Shown here piece after piece: positions 1 to 9,254 of a stretch of DNA of 64,000 bases (the stretch's first letter is position 1; the number at the start of each line of letters is the position of its first letter). Location of the stretch: NCBI GenBank assembly GCA_949292215.1, contig CASEYW010000059.1, positions 1 to 64,000 on the forward strand, read 5' to 3'. This DNA is from an uncultured bacterium (GTDB taxonomy: Bacteria; Verrucomicrobiota; Lentisphaeria; Victivallales; UBA1829). The notes below the pieces were generated by a model. It was given only the letters and a program-made list of their open reading frames with translations, was not told the DNA's origin and made no database searches. The translations under genes and the position numbers were made by a program.

Positions 1-1
1 C

Positions 2-1159
2 CATCCCTTCAGCAATGCGATGGATCCGGAAGGCTCCATTGCACGCGAGGGCAGAATCATGCGAGGATTCGCCTCCACACGAGCCTTCGGAAAACCATTC
101 GTCTGCACGGAACACGGCCACGCCTTCTGGAACTCCTATCGCTATGAACAGGGATTCATCATGGGCGCATACGCCGCGTTTCAGGGAATGGACGGACTTA
201 CAGCGTTCTCCAACCAGATCACAGTCCGGCCCGAAGTCCACACGATCAAAACCTTTCAGATGCAGCACGACATCATCCTGAAATCCCAGGAACTTCTGAC
301 CGCATTTCTCTTCCGGCGCAGAGATGTGAAAACAGCCGAATCCCTTGTCCGGGTCCAGATTGATCCCGAAGCGATCTATTCCACCGGAGTCAGCAACGAT
401 GCTCTTCACTCCGGACAGACTCGTCTGGCACTGGTCACCGGCTTTGCCGTTGAAACAGGAGACAAAGGAAAAGCCGGAAAGAAGCAGATCGTGATCCCCG
501 CCGCCGGAGGCTCCTCCCTGATCATCCGCCGCCAGGGAACCGCCGGATACACCCAGGCGCAGGATTCAAACAATAACTCCTTCCAGTTCGATGCTGCAAT
601 CCGGAATCTGAAACAGGCGAACTTCATCCCGAAAAACAACCGCTCCAGTGAAAAACAGGGAATCTATGAGAGCAGTACCGGAGAACTCTTCCTGAATGCA
701 AAAAAACATTTCATGAGCATCAATACTCCGCGCTTTCAGGGAATCTGCGGAGAAGCGGGAACGACAGCAAAACTGAAAGAGTTCGAGATCAAACATCTCG
801 GTGTGCGCGGAAATCTCTCTGCTGTCTCGCTTGAAAACGGAAAGACGCTCGCCGATTCGGAACATATTCTGATTGTCTTTGCCACAAACGCCCTGAATAC
901 AGGAATGGTCTTTGAAGACGCATCTCACCGCACCAGAATCCAGAACGGAACCACCCCGATTCTGCTGGAAACGGGTCGTTTCCGTGCGGCTCTCGCGAAC
1001 CGGAATGCCGGGAAATTCAAACTCTACGCGCTCGGTACCGATGGAAAACGTCTTGCGGAACTTCCCCTGAAACAGTCCGCGGGAACCATCGGCATGGATG
1101 TGGACACCGCCGCCATCCCGAACGGCCCGGCAGTCTACTTTGAACTGACAACCAAATAA
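2..1159 (+). CDS. Glycoside hydrolase (clan GH-A-like), C-terminal part, 5' end outside window
   Basis: The reading frame is open to the left edge, so this is the 3' part (about 385 codons) of a larger gene. The stretch [11 protein letters not shown] followed by ...[12 protein letters not shown] resembles the end of a TIM barrel, where a Glu after a beta strand serves as nucleophile and the next helix carries an 'AA(Y/F)xALQxxDGL' pattern seen in GH42-like enzymes. The remaining 300 residues have the look of beta-sandwich modules, with many Gly and alternating hydrophobic positions and no further catalytic motif that I recognise. The stop is 14 bases before the start of a pseudopilin gene, with GAGGAGG in the gap, so the two are probably co-transcribed. 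Exact family and substrate cannot be read from this fragment. Confidence 0.6.
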   Translation, partial: HPFSNAMDPEGSIAREGRIMRGFASTRAFGKPFVCTEHGHAFWNSYRYEQGFIMGAYAAFQGMDGLTAFSNQITVRPEVHTIKTFQMQHDIILKSQELLTAFLFRRRDVKTAESLVRVQIDPEAIYSTGVSNDALHSGQTRLALVTGFAVETGDKGKAGKKQIVIPAAGGSSLIIRRQGTAGYTQAQDSNNNSFQFDAAIRNLKQANFIPKNNRSSEKQGIYESSTGELFLNAKKHFMSINTPRFQGICGEAGTTAKLKEFEIKHLGVRGNLSAVSLENGKTLADSEHILIVFATNALNTGMVFEDASHRTRIQNGTTPILLETGRFRAALANRNAGKFKLYALGTDGKRLAELPLKQSAGTIGMDVDTAAIPNGPAVYFELTTK

Positions 1160-1173
1160 AGAGGAGGATAACA

Positions 1174-1947
1174 ATGAAAAAAGGAAAATCACACGGTTTC
1201 ACGCTAGTGGAACTCCTTGTGGTCATTGCCGTGATCGCGATCCTGGTCAGTCTGCTTCTGCCCGCACTGGGAAAGGCGCGGGAGAGCGCAAATCAGATCA
1301 AATGCCTCAGTTCCATGAAACAGCTCGGAGTCACGATGGCTCTTTACAGCTCCCAGAGCGATGACTGGAATGTGCCGCTTCAGATTCATTTCGTCCGTCC
1401 GGACACCGGAGCTACGGAAAATCAATACTGGTACCAGAACTCGACCTTTGCCAAACTCACCGGCACATCAAAAACCTTATGGGTATATTACCCTCTCTAT
1501 AAAAGATCATTTCTCTGCAGCAACATTCCGAATTATCCCCGGGATGCCGCCGGATTTGAAGAATATACCAGTCTTGGCTACGTCTACGGCATGACTTACT
1601 GGGGAACCACCAATTTTGTCAATCCGAACAGTACCAGCACCTGGAGCGAAACACAGGCGACTCTGATGACCAAGGTCAAGCATCCTTCCAACCGTTTCCT
1701 CTATACGGAAGTGGCGAAAAAAGCGCTCGGCAGAGCCTCTCCGGGCGGAGACTACCGCGATCCGAGCAAGCACTGGTGGGTCTACGGCGATACGGACGCG
1801 GAACCGGATATCCCGACCGCCTACCGCCACAAAGAGAAACAATATGTCAACGTGACCTATCTGGATGGACATACCGCTTCTCTGCATTACACTTCCATTC
1901 AGGGTTCCCAGAACACCAAACTCTGGCAGCCCTACTCCGCCAATTGA
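1174..1947 (+). CDS. Pseudopilin-like protein with LDGH C-terminal motif (copy 1)
   Basis: 257 aa. The N-terminus has the type IV prepilin signature: a short basic leader ending in Gly8, then FTLVELL with Glu at mature position 5 and a hydrophobic helix to about residue 30. This is the only one of five such proteins in the window with the standard Gly at -1. After the helix come KARESAN and Cys44 (mature position 36). A second Cys is at 115, and the C-terminal YLDGH lies at about 229-233. These features match the DUF1559/PulG-like proteins abundant in Planctomycetes and Lentisphaerota. It follows a glycoside hydrolase fragment in the same operon and is followed by a terminator. The role is unknown; a minor pseudopilin or secretion adaptor on the cell surface is inference. 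GAGGAGG precedes the ATG. Confidence 0.85.
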   Translation: MKKGKSHGFTLVELLVVIAVIAILVSLLLPALGKARESANQIKCLSSMKQLGVTMALYSSQSDDWNVPLQIHFVRPDTGATENQYWYQNSTFAKLTGTSKTLWVYYPLYKRSFLCSNIPNYPRDAAGFEEYTSLGYVYGMTYWGTTNFVNPNSTSTWSETQATLMTKVKHPSNRFLYTEVAKKALGRASPGGDYRDPSKHWWVYGDTDAEPDIPTAYRHKEKQYVNVTYLDGHTASLHYTSIQGSQNTKLWQPYSAN

Positions 1948-1982
1948 CACCGGGTCATTCCTTCATAAAAACTGTTTCTCTG

Positions 1983-2010
1983 AGACCGCCGCAGTCGGCG
2001 GTTTCTTTTT
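1983..2010 (+). terminator. Intrinsic terminator
   Basis: A 7-bp GC-rich stem (ACCGCCG at 1985-1991, CGGCGGT at 1996-2002) with loop CAGT is followed by a T-rich run. It lies 36 bases after the pseudopilin stop and closes that operon. Confidence 0.85.
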
Positions 2011-2184
2011 TCTCCTCTCTTTCTCCCCGGACCGCATTTCCAGGAAAGGCCCCATCTTCGGCTGTGCATTTTTCACGGGGAGAGGGAAGAAAAAAATATT
2101 ACTGTGAACGTGTGAAAAAGGTATATTTCTGTTCATTTTCCGCATTTTTTTAATTTTTTTTTACGTTTTCGCATCAATTACTGT

Positions 2185-2213
2185 TTGCAATTTCACAAAA
2201 AGCGTTTTATTCT
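2185..2213 (+). promoter_or_regulatory. Candidate sigma-70 promoter of the hydrogenase operon
   Basis: TTGCAA (2185-2190) and TATTCT (2208-2213) are separated by 17 bases. Each hexamer matches 4 of 6 consensus positions. The predicted transcription start is near 2220, about 50 bases before the hydC ATG. Confidence 0.5.
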
Positions 2214-2269
2214 ACAAAATAAACACGCGACATGGAATGGAAAACAACTTTCAGGAGGTTTCATCAATC

Positions 2270-2800
2270 ATGAGCTGTAATTGCACGTGCGGTTCCGTCT
2301 GCGCATCCAGAACACCGGAACAGGAAGAAAAATTCAACGAACTGGAACGCTACATCGCCTCTGTTCCGCTGGACAGGTTTCCGGACAGGAAACGGGGATA
2401 TCTGATTCAGATTCTCCATAAGGCACAGCACATTTTCGGGTTTCTGCCGGAAGATGTCCAGAAGTATATCGCCGAACGCCTCAAAATTTCGCATGCGGAA
2501 GTCTACGGAGTCATCAGCTTTTACAGCTATTTCACGGACAAACCGGTCGGACGGTACAAAATCAATGTCTGCATCGGCACCGCCTGTTTTGTGAAGGGAG
2601 CGGGCAAAGTGCTGGAAGAATTCAAACGCCGTCTCAATATCAAAGAGGGGGAGACTTCCGAAGACGGAAAATTCTTCCTCGGCTCTCTGCGGTGTGTCGG
2701 GGCGTGCAGTCTGGCGCCGGTCGTCATGGTCAATGACCGTGTTTACGGCAATGTCACGGCGGAAAAGGTCGGCGACATTCTCAAGGAATGCACCGACTGA
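2270..2800 (+). CDS. hydC: Electron-bifurcating [FeFe]-hydrogenase, gamma subunit (NuoE-like)
   Basis: 176 aa from the ATG at 2270, which has AGGAGG at 2253-2258; an in-frame ATG at 2237 has no such site. The protein is a NuoE-type thioredoxin-fold subunit. Four cysteines (about 101, 106, 142, 146, in CIGTAC and CVGAC) are placed to bind one [2Fe-2S] cluster. The front part (KRGYLIQILHKAQHIFGFLP...VYGVISFYSYF) is the usual NuoE helical region. A Cys-rich N-terminal tail (MSCNCTCGSVCAS) adds four more Cys that are not part of the family core. The protein passes electrons within a cytoplasmic HydABC complex that couples H2 with NADH and ferredoxin. The hydB gene follows after 57 bases. Confidence 0.9.
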   Translation: MSCNCTCGSVCASRTPEQEEKFNELERYIASVPLDRFPDRKRGYLIQILHKAQHIFGFLPEDVQKYIAERLKISHAEVYGVISFYSYFTDKPVGRYKINVCIGTACFVKGAGKVLEEFKRRLNIKEGETSEDGKFFLGSLRCVGACSLAPVVMVNDRVYGNVTAEKVGDILKECTD

Positions 2801-2857
2801 TCCTCCCCTTCCCCGAAGCAATTCGATCCAATACAATTTTATTTGGGAACTGATGAT

Positions 2858-4705
2858 ATGACAAAGATACAAACACCCGCCGAACTGAAAGAACTGGCGA
2901 CGTCATTGAAAAATGCGCCGCGCCCGCCTGTCAAACTTCTTGTCTCCATGGGAACCTGCGGTATTGCAGCCGGAACAGCCGATGTACTCAAGGCAATCCG
3001 GGAGGAAGTTTCCGAACGCAGACTTGAAAACGCCGTCGAAATTGTCGAAGTCGGCTGCATGGGTCTCTGCTATGCGGAACCGGTCATCATGCTGGTTGAC
3101 CGCGAATCCGGTAAACGTCTGATCTATGGAGACGTCACGCCCCAGCAGGTTCCTGCGATCCTGAGCGCAGGAACCACCGGAGCCGCTCCGGGGACCAGAA
3201 CCCTTGAACGGTCCTGGTACTATCCGGAATGCGAAGCTCCCGCGCCGGGAGAACTGCAGGCGCGAATCGTACTCAAAAATACAGGCTGCATCAATCCGGA
3301 AAAGATTGAAGAGTATATCATGAACGACGGCTATGCCGCACTCGCCAAAGTTCTCACGACCATGTCTCCGGAAGACGTCGTCAAGCTGATCTCCGACTCC
3401 GGACTGCGCGGACGCGGAGGCGGCGGATTCCCCACGGGACGCAAATGGTCCCTCGCCGCGGCACAGCCTGCCGGAGAAAAGTTCATCATCTGCAATGCCG
3501 ACGAGGGCGACCCGGGAGCCTTCATGGACCGTGCCGTGCTCGAAGGGGATCCTCACAGCGTGCTGGAAGCCATGGCGATCGGCGGATATGCGATCGGCGC
3601 GCAGACCGGTGTAATCTACATCCGCGCGGAGTATCCGCTTGCGGTCAAACGCCTTGAAATCGCGATCAAACAGGCGGAAGAATACGGATTCCTCGGCAAG
3701 AATATTTTCGGAAGCGGATTCGACTTCAACATTGAAATCAAATTCGGTGCGGGCGCATTTGTCTGCGGCGAAGAAACTGCGCTGATCCACTCCATTGAAG
3801 GAAAGCGCGGCGAACCGACCGTCAAACCGCCCTTCCCCGCGGTCTCCGGACTCTGGGGACGGCCGACGATCGTCAACAATGTGGAAACATACGCCTGTAT
3901 TGCTGCAATCGTCCGCAACGGAGCGGAGTGGTTCCGCTCCATCGGCACGCCTGGTTCGCCGGGAACAAAGGTGTTCGCACTCGCCGGAAAAATCACGAAA
4001 GTCGGACTTGCCGAAGTCCCGATGGGAACAACCCTCCGGAAAATCATCTATGAAATCGGCGACGGCATCAAGAACGGACGCCAGTTCAAGGCGGTTCAGA
4101 CAGGCGGTCCCTCCGGCGGCTGCATCACGGCAAAAAATCTGGATCTGCCCATTGATTACGAAGCGTTGAAGGCCATCGGCTCCATGATGGGGTCCGGCGG
4201 AATGATCGTCATGGACGAAGACGACTGCATGGTAAACATTGCCAAATTCTTCCTGGAGTTTACACTCGACGAGTCTTGCGGAAAATGCACTCCCTGCCGC
4301 GTCGGCAACCGCCGTATGTACGAACTGCTCGAGGAGATCACTTCCGGCCGCGGAACCATGGATACCATCAACAAACTGAAGATGCTCTCCGCAACCATCA
4401 AAGACACCGCGCTCTGCGGACTCGGACAGACCGCCCCGAATCCGGTGCTCTCCACCATGAGCAATTTTGAAGACGAGTATCTCGCACACGTTCAGGAGTC
4501 GCGCTGTCCGGCGGGCGCCTGTACGAAGCTGATCCACTACGAAGTGACGGACCGCTGCGTAGGCTGCGGACTCTGCCTCCAGCGCTGCCCGGTCAACTGC
4601 ATCACAGGAGAACGCCGCGAACGCCATCAGATCGATCAGAACCGCTGTATCAAGTGCGGCGTCTGCTTCATGGCATGCAAGTTCCACGCAATCGAAAAAC
4701 GCTAA
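2858..4705 (+). CDS. hydB: Electron-bifurcating [FeFe]-hydrogenase, beta subunit (NuoF-like, NADH/FMN)
   Basis: 615 aa. The ATG at 2858 with GGGAA just upstream is preferred to a TTG 15 bases earlier. Domains in order: an N-terminal thioredoxin-like [2Fe-2S] domain (MGTCGIAAG, GCMGLC); a NuoF core with the Gly-rich NADH/FMN site GRGGGGFPTG at about 185-194 and NADEGDPGAFMDR; the [4Fe-4S] motif SCGKCTPCR at 473-481 with a later Cys in TALCGLG; and a C-terminal two-cluster ferredoxin domain beginning at Cys567 (CVGCGLCLQRCP, CIKCGVCFMACK). This architecture is that of HydB of trimeric bifurcating hydrogenases. It oxidises or reduces NAD(H) on FMN and exchanges electrons with HydA. It lies between hydC and hydA in one operon. 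Confidence 0.93.
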   Translation: MTKIQTPAELKELATSLKNAPRPPVKLLVSMGTCGIAAGTADVLKAIREEVSERRLENAVEIVEVGCMGLCYAEPVIMLVDRESGKRLIYGDVTPQQVPAILSAGTTGAAPGTRTLERSWYYPECEAPAPGELQARIVLKNTGCINPEKIEEYIMNDGYAALAKVLTTMSPEDVVKLISDSGLRGRGGGGFPTGRKWSLAAAQPAGEKFIICNADEGDPGAFMDRAVLEGDPHSVLEAMAIGGYAIGAQTGVIYIRAEYPLAVKRLEIAIKQAEEYGFLGKNIFGSGFDFNIEIKFGAGAFVCGEETALIHSIEGKRGEPTVKPPFPAVSGLWGRPTIVNNVETYACIAAIVRNGAEWFRSIGTPGSPGTKVFALAGKITKVGLAEVPMGTTLRKIIYEIGDGIKNGRQFKAVQTGGPSGGCITAKNLDLPIDYEALKAIGSMMGSGGMIVMDEDDCMVNIAKFFLEFTLDESCGKCTPCRVGNRRMYELLEEITSGRGTMDTINKLKMLSATIKDTALCGLGQTAPNPVLSTMSNFEDEYLAHVQESRCPAGACTKLIHYEVTDRCVGCGLCLQRCPVNCITGERRERHQIDQNRCIKCGVCFMACKFHAIEKR

Positions 4706-4733
4706 TCCGTCCATTCCAAGGAGATTCTGAATT

Positions 4734-6470
4734 ATGAAAGTGAATTTGAAGATAAACGACCAGCCGGTTGCCGTGGAATCCGGCAGTACGATTCTGGAAG
4801 CAGCGGAGCAGCTTGACATCCGCATTCCAACCCTTTGCCATTTCAAAATGGACTGTTTCCATGTGGAACACAAGTGCGGCTCCTGTCGTGTCTGCGTTGT
4901 GGAAGTGAAAGGACGTCCGAACCTTGCACCGGCATGCTGCACGCCGGTCATGGAGGGAATGGAAGTCAAGACCAACACGCTGCGCGTCATCAACGCCCGC
5001 CGGACGATTCTCGACCTGCTGCTCTCGGATCATCCCAAAGACTGCCTGATCTGTCCGAAAAACCTGAACTGCCAGCTTCAGGCTCTCGCGCAGGAGATGG
5101 GACTGCACCATCTCCTTTATAAAGGGGAACAGTCCACCTACAACAAGGACCTCTCCAGCTCAGCAATTGCCCGGGACCTTGACAAGTGCATCATGTGCCG
5201 CAGATGCGAAACCGCATGCAACACCATCCAGACGGTCGGGGTGCTTTCCGCCGTCGGACGCGGTTTCAACACGGTTGTCGCGCCAGCCGGCCTCCATCCG
5301 CTGGTAGAAACGGAATGCGTTTTCTGCGGACAGTGCGTACAGGCATGCCCGGTTGGAGCCCTGAGCGAAATGGATTATAAATATGATGTCTGGCGCGCAC
5401 TGAACGATCCTTCGAAAACGGTAGTTGTGCAGACAGCTCCCGCGGTCCGTGTGGCGATCGGCGAAGCGTTCGATCTGGAACCAGGCTCCATCAGCACGGG
5501 AAAAATGGTCACGGCGCTCCGGATGCTCGGGTTTGACAAGGTTTTCGACACCGATTTCGCCGCCGACCTCACGATCATGGAAGAGACCACCGAACTGATC
5601 GAACGAGTCAAGAGCGGAAAGAATCTGCCGATCCTGACAAGCTGCTGTCCGGGATGGGTGAAGTTCCTGGAACACCAGTTCCCGAAACTGATCTATATGC
5701 CCTCGACCGCGAAGTCGCCTCAGCAGATGATGGGTGCTGTGCTGAAGAGCTATTATGCGGAAAAGATTGGAGTCAAACCGGAAAATCTGATCGTCGTTTC
5801 CGTCATGCCGTGCCTTTCCAAAAAATACGAGGCAAAACGCGAGGAGTTCACGCACAACGGCGTGCCTGATGTCGATATTGTAATCTCGACCCGCGAACTT
5901 GCCGATATGATCCGGGAAGCGGGTATTATCTTCAAGGATCTCGATGAGCAGGACTATGACTCCCCGCTCGGCGAATCCACGGGAGCGGCGGTGATCTTCG
6001 GCGCCAGCGGCGGCGTGCTGGAAGCGGCGCTCCGGACAGCGGCAGACTGGATTGCCGGAAAAGATCTCGACAGCATCGAATTCACGGCGGTCCGCGGACT
6101 CGACGGCATCAAGGAGGCTGAAGTTGAAATCGCCGGAATCAAGCTCAAAGCAGCGGTCTGTTCCGGACTCGGAAACGCCCGCAAACTGCTGGAAAAGATC
6201 GAACGCGGCGAAGCGGATTATCAGGCCATCGAAATCATGGCGTGTCCTGGCGGATGCCTCAACGGAGGCGGTCAGCCCTATCATCACGGCGACATGACCA
6301 TTCTCAAGAAGCGCCTCGACGCTCTCTACAAGGAAGACCGCGACAAGCCAATCCGCAAATCCCATAAGAATCCCTCCATCCAGAAGATCTACGAGGAGTT
6401 CCTGGGAGAACCCGGAAGCCATCTCGCGCATCACCTTCTGCACACGACCTATGTGAACAGAAAAAAATAA
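4734..6470 (+). CDS. hydA: [FeFe]-hydrogenase catalytic subunit, group A
   Basis: 578 aa. An N-terminal plant-type [2Fe-2S] domain (C-x10-CGSCRVC) is followed by a His/Cys cluster region (DHPKDCLICPKNLNC), two [4Fe-4S] motifs (CIMCRRCETAC, CVFCGQCVQACP) and the H-cluster domain. All three H-cluster signatures are intact: TSCCPGW at 302-308, MPCLSKK starting at 358, and EIMACPGGC at 500-508, where Cys504 and Cys508 would bind the cluster. A small C-terminal domain is present. The enzyme makes or consumes H2 in the cytoplasm. With HydB and HydC it can re-oxidise NADH and reduced ferredoxin together during fermentation. The maturases HydE, HydF and HydG are not in this window. A strong terminator follows. 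Confidence 0.95.
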   Translation: MKVNLKINDQPVAVESGSTILEAAEQLDIRIPTLCHFKMDCFHVEHKCGSCRVCVVEVKGRPNLAPACCTPVMEGMEVKTNTLRVINARRTILDLLLSDHPKDCLICPKNLNCQLQALAQEMGLHHLLYKGEQSTYNKDLSSSAIARDLDKCIMCRRCETACNTIQTVGVLSAVGRGFNTVVAPAGLHPLVETECVFCGQCVQACPVGALSEMDYKYDVWRALNDPSKTVVVQTAPAVRVAIGEAFDLEPGSISTGKMVTALRMLGFDKVFDTDFAADLTIMEETTELIERVKSGKNLPILTSCCPGWVKFLEHQFPKLIYMPSTAKSPQQMMGAVLKSYYAEKIGVKPENLIVVSVMPCLSKKYEAKREEFTHNGVPDVDIVISTRELADMIREAGIIFKDLDEQDYDSPLGESTGAAVIFGASGGVLEAALRTAADWIAGKDLDSIEFTAVRGLDGIKEAEVEIAGIKLKAAVCSGLGNARKLLEKIERGEADYQAIEIMACPGGCLNGGGQPYHHGDMTILKKRLDALYKEDRDKPIRKSHKNPSIQKIYEEFLGEPGSHLAHHLLHTTYVNRKK

Positions 6471-6490
6471 GCGGAACAGACGTCTGTTCG

Positions 6491-6523
6491 AACGCGGTCC
6501 TGATATGGACCGCGTTTTTTTTT
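6491..6523 (+). terminator. Intrinsic terminator of the hydrogenase operon
   Basis: A perfect 10-bp stem (AACGCGGTCC at 6491-6500 with GGACCGCGTT at 6507-6516), a 6-base loop and a run of T follow hydA by 20 bases. Confidence 0.93.
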
Positions 6524-6577
6524 GAAAGGAATTGCGCCGGATCGTTTTTATTTTTTCCTCTGTTCCAATCGAAACAC

Positions 6578-6605
6578 TTGAAAAAAAACTCTTCCCCGTT
6601 ATCTT
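6578..6605 (+). promoter_or_regulatory. Candidate promoter of the PH/SHOCT protein gene
   Basis: TTGAAA (6578-6583) and TATCTT (6600-6605) are 16 bases apart, directly after the preceding terminator and about 20 bases before the ATG at 6627. Confidence 0.4.
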
Positions 6606-6626
6606 ATTCCGGAAGGAGATTCTTTT

Positions 6627-7358
6627 ATGAAAATTGCATGTACTCATTGTGGACAGCATTATGAGGTTGGACCGGAATATCATGGAAAAGGTATTCTCTG
6701 CAACAGATGCGGCAATCGCTTCTCCATTCCGGACGAAATGACAGGTGCGGAACGGCTGGAAGACTCCGTCAATACTCTGATTTCACGCCTGACACTTGAC
6801 AATCAGGACGGCGCCGTCCTGCGGAAAATGTATGATCAGGCAGAAAAACTTTTGACCCGTGAAGAAAAAATCGAATACATTGCCCTCCAGAAGAAACTCT
6901 TTTTCAATTTTTCTCCGGATGCTCTGGTTCTGACCAATCGCAGAGTCATTCTGCTGAAAACCGGAGTTCTGGGACAGGTCGATGTCTGGGATACCATCTG
7001 GCGGAACATTCTGGATGCCAGAATCCAGATCGGAGTATTCCGCAGTACCATTATTTTGAACACCAGTGCCGGTGATGTTGTCATTGAAAATCTTTTGAAG
7101 ACGCCGGCGTCGCGCGCCTATGCGATCCTTCAGGAACAGGAGGAACGGACCGCGGAAGAACGGAGACAGAGAGAAATCGAAGAGACCAGAGCGGCTTCCG
7201 GCGGAGTCATCATCAACACCCCGTCGACAAGCTCATCCACAGGTGCGCAGACCGACTGCACAGCAGCTTTGAAACAGTTGAAGGAACTGCTGGACAACGG
7301 ACTGATCACCCAGGGGGAATACGAAGCAAAACGGCAGGCGATTCTTTCACGTCTGTAA
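6627..7358 (+). CDS. Zinc-ribbon, bacterial PH and SHOCT domain protein
   Basis: 243 aa. The N-terminus is a zinc ribbon with Cys5, Cys8, Cys25 and Cys28 (CTHC, CNRC). Residues about 85-170 fit a bacterial PH domain: the run DALVLTNRRVILLK, then WDTIWRNILDARI and IILNTSAGDVVIENL. A charged helical linker rich in Glu/Arg (170-190) leads to a short SHOCT motif at 213-243 (LKELLDNGLITQGEYEAKR). Proteins of this kind are soluble, and PH domains usually bind lipids or partner proteins. The specific role is unknown. GGAAGGAG precedes the ATG. The gene stands alone between a terminator and a convergent asnB, 13 bases away. Confidence 0.8.
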   Translation: MKIACTHCGQHYEVGPEYHGKGILCNRCGNRFSIPDEMTGAERLEDSVNTLISRLTLDNQDGAVLRKMYDQAEKLLTREEKIEYIALQKKLFFNFSPDALVLTNRRVILLKTGVLGQVDVWDTIWRNILDARIQIGVFRSTIILNTSAGDVVIENLLKTPASRAYAILQEQEERTAEERRQREIEETRAASGGVIINTPSTSSSTGAQTDCTAALKQLKELLDNGLITQGEYEAKRQAILSRL

Positions 7359-7371
7359 GAAAGACAAACCG

Positions 7372-9249
7372 TCATTTCATTGCCAGCTCGAATGCCAGGA
7401 GCGTATAGAGTTTTTTGCTGTGATCCGCACGACCGGAACAGTGTTCCCGGATAAAGCGTTCCACAATGTCCCGGCGGAAAAGTCCGAATTCATGGACTCC
7501 TTTTCCATCCAGCAGATACGAATGAAGCGGAGCATTCCAGGCAGTCCGGAACCAGGAAGCCAGTGGAATGCCGAATCCGCGTTTGCGCATAGTATCAAGG
7601 CCCTCCGGATAACAGTCGCGGAACGCCTCCGCCAGAATCCGTTTTCGCCTCATTCCGAGCATCTGATACGATTCCGGCAGAGACATTGCAAATTCAATAA
7701 CGGCACGATCCAGAAACGGAGCGCGAACCTCCAGCGAGACTGCCATGGAAGCACGATCGGTTTTCACCAGAATGTCGTCCGGCAGATAATTGTGAAAATC
7801 GAACTGCTCCGCCGCACGGACTGATGGAAACGCATCAAACCATGGCTGCATGAGGGCCGTTTCCGGAGAGAGATCAAATCGGCAGAGTTTTCTTTTTTCA
7901 TCCCGGGCAAATGGAGAAACGATTGAAAGATACCGTTCGGAAGCGGAACAGGTTGCCGCTGTCAGAAGACGTTTCCATCTTGCAAGGGCCGTCCGCTCGC
8001 CACCTGCGGAAGGAAGAAGTTTTGCAGCCAGTCCGAACAGCTTCCGACGTCTGGATTCCGGGAGAAGCTCATCCAGGCGTCCGAGAGTGCGCATCGCAAG
8101 ATAACGCTCATATCCGCCGAACAGCTCATCGGCGCCGTCTCCACTCAGAGCAACGGTCACATGTTCCCGTGCGAAGCGGCAGAGAAGATGGGTCGGCAGA
8201 ATCGAGGAATCCGCATACGGCTCTCCGCAGTGAGAAAGCAGTTTTTCCAGCACGCTGAACTCATCCGGACGCACAGTTTTATGATGAAACACAACCTTCC
8301 TGCTCGCCATGGTGCGGAGACATTCATAATTTTCCCTTGCCTGTGCACTCTCATCGTAAGCGGGGTCTTCGAAGCCGATGGAAAAACACTGAAGCGGCGA
8401 CGGCGACGGAATCCGTGATGCGGCATACGCAATGATTGTGGAATCCAGTCCGCCCGACAGAAACACTCCGAGCGGCACATCTGCGATCAAATGCGTCCGA
8501 ACCGATTCCGTCACCAGCTCGTAAAGCCTGTCGGAAGCAGATTCGAAATCCAGAGAGGTTACCTCCCATTCGCCGAGGTTGCCCGGCCAGTATTCCCGGC
8601 TCACCTCTTGACCGCCGGAGTCGAGCACCATCAGGCATCCCGGCAGCAGTTTACGCACATTCCGGTATACCGTGGAACCGCCCGGATAATACATGTACGT
8701 CAGATAGGCGCCGAGAGCCTCCAGATCAAGCTCGAATTGCAGTCCGGGAATCCGTTTCAGAGCGTTCATCTCGCTGGCAAATGCAAAGATCCGGCTGTCG
8801 GAATAATAAAAGAGCGGTTTTTGTCCAGCCCGGTCGCGAGCCAGAAGCAGTTTGTTTTTCCGGAGATCAAGGATGGCAAGAACAAACATCCCCTCCAGAA
8901 ATTCCGGAAATCTCTCACCGTATTCCTCGTATGCGTGCAAAGCGCATTCCGAATCGGAATGTGTGCGAAACCGGTGTCCTTTGGACATCAGAGAGGCGGT
9001 CAGTCCGGCATAGTTGTAAATTTCTCCGTTTACGACAATCAGGATGGACCCATCTTCATTGGCGATCGGCTGAGCACCGCCTTCCAGATCGATAATCGAA
9101 AGACGGCGATGGAGCAGCGCCAGAGGCCCCCGGAGAAAAAAGCCTTCTCCATCGGGACCACGATCCCGCATGACCTCCGACATTTCATGAAGGATTCTCT
9201 CCTCCACAGCCAGTCCGTCTCTTCGAATGATTCCTGCGATTCCACACAT
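7372..9249 (-). CDS. asnB: Asparagine synthase, glutamine-hydrolysing
   Basis: 625 aa when started at the second of two nearby ATG codons (9249). This start gives MCGIAG, so that Cys2 becomes the N-terminal nucleophile after Met removal, as the glutaminase mechanism requires; the ATG at 9258 would bury it. The N-terminal Ntn-hydrolase domain (to about 210) carries RGPDGEG, HRRLSIID and NGEIYNY. The synthetase domain has the ATP pyrophosphatase loop SGGLDST and GDGADELFGGY. It converts aspartate, glutamine and ATP to asparagine in the cytoplasm; amidation of another substrate in a surface-polymer pathway is possible. It is the last gene of a minus-strand set, 5 bases after the GSCFA gene. Confidence 0.9.
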   Translation of the reverse strand: MCGIAGIIRRDGLAVEERILHEMSEVMRDRGPDGEGFFLRGPLALLHRRLSIIDLEGGAQPIANEDGSILIVVNGEIYNYAGLTASLMSKGHRFRTHSDSECALHAYEEYGERFPEFLEGMFVLAILDLRKNKLLLARDRAGQKPLFYYSDSRIFAFASEMNALKRIPGLQFELDLEALGAYLTYMYYPGGSTVYRNVRKLLPGCLMVLDSGGQEVSREYWPGNLGEWEVTSLDFESASDRLYELVTESVRTHLIADVPLGVFLSGGLDSTIIAYAASRIPSPSPLQCFSIGFEDPAYDESAQARENYECLRTMASRKVVFHHKTVRPDEFSVLEKLLSHCGEPYADSSILPTHLLCRFAREHVTVALSGDGADELFGGYERYLAMRTLGRLDELLPESRRRKLFGLAAKLLPSAGGERTALARWKRLLTAATCSASERYLSIVSPFARDEKRKLCRFDLSPETALMQPWFDAFPSVRAAEQFDFHNYLPDDILVKTDRASMAVSLEVRAPFLDRAVIEFAMSLPESYQMLGMRRKRILAEAFRDCYPEGLDTMRKRGFGIPLASWFRTAWNAPLHSYLLDGKGVHEFGLFRRDIVERFIREHCSGRADHSKKLYTLLAFELAMK

Positions 9250-9254
9250 CTCCG

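Larger units (their letters stand above)
1948..2269. other. Intergenic region between pseudopilin and hydrogenase operons
   Basis: 322 bases without a credible gene. It holds the terminator at 1983-2010, then an increasingly A/T-rich stretch with poly-T runs around 2146-2162, and a promoter-like pair at 2185-2213. No RNA gene fold or riboswitch pattern was recognised. Confidence 0.6.

Noticed and set aside
2903..4993. Long open frame on the minus strand (about 700 codons) opposite hydB
   Set aside because: It lies entirely antisense to hydB and the start of hydA, whose motifs are unmistakable. Its sequence has no recognisable domain, and long antisense frames are expected with this codon usage.
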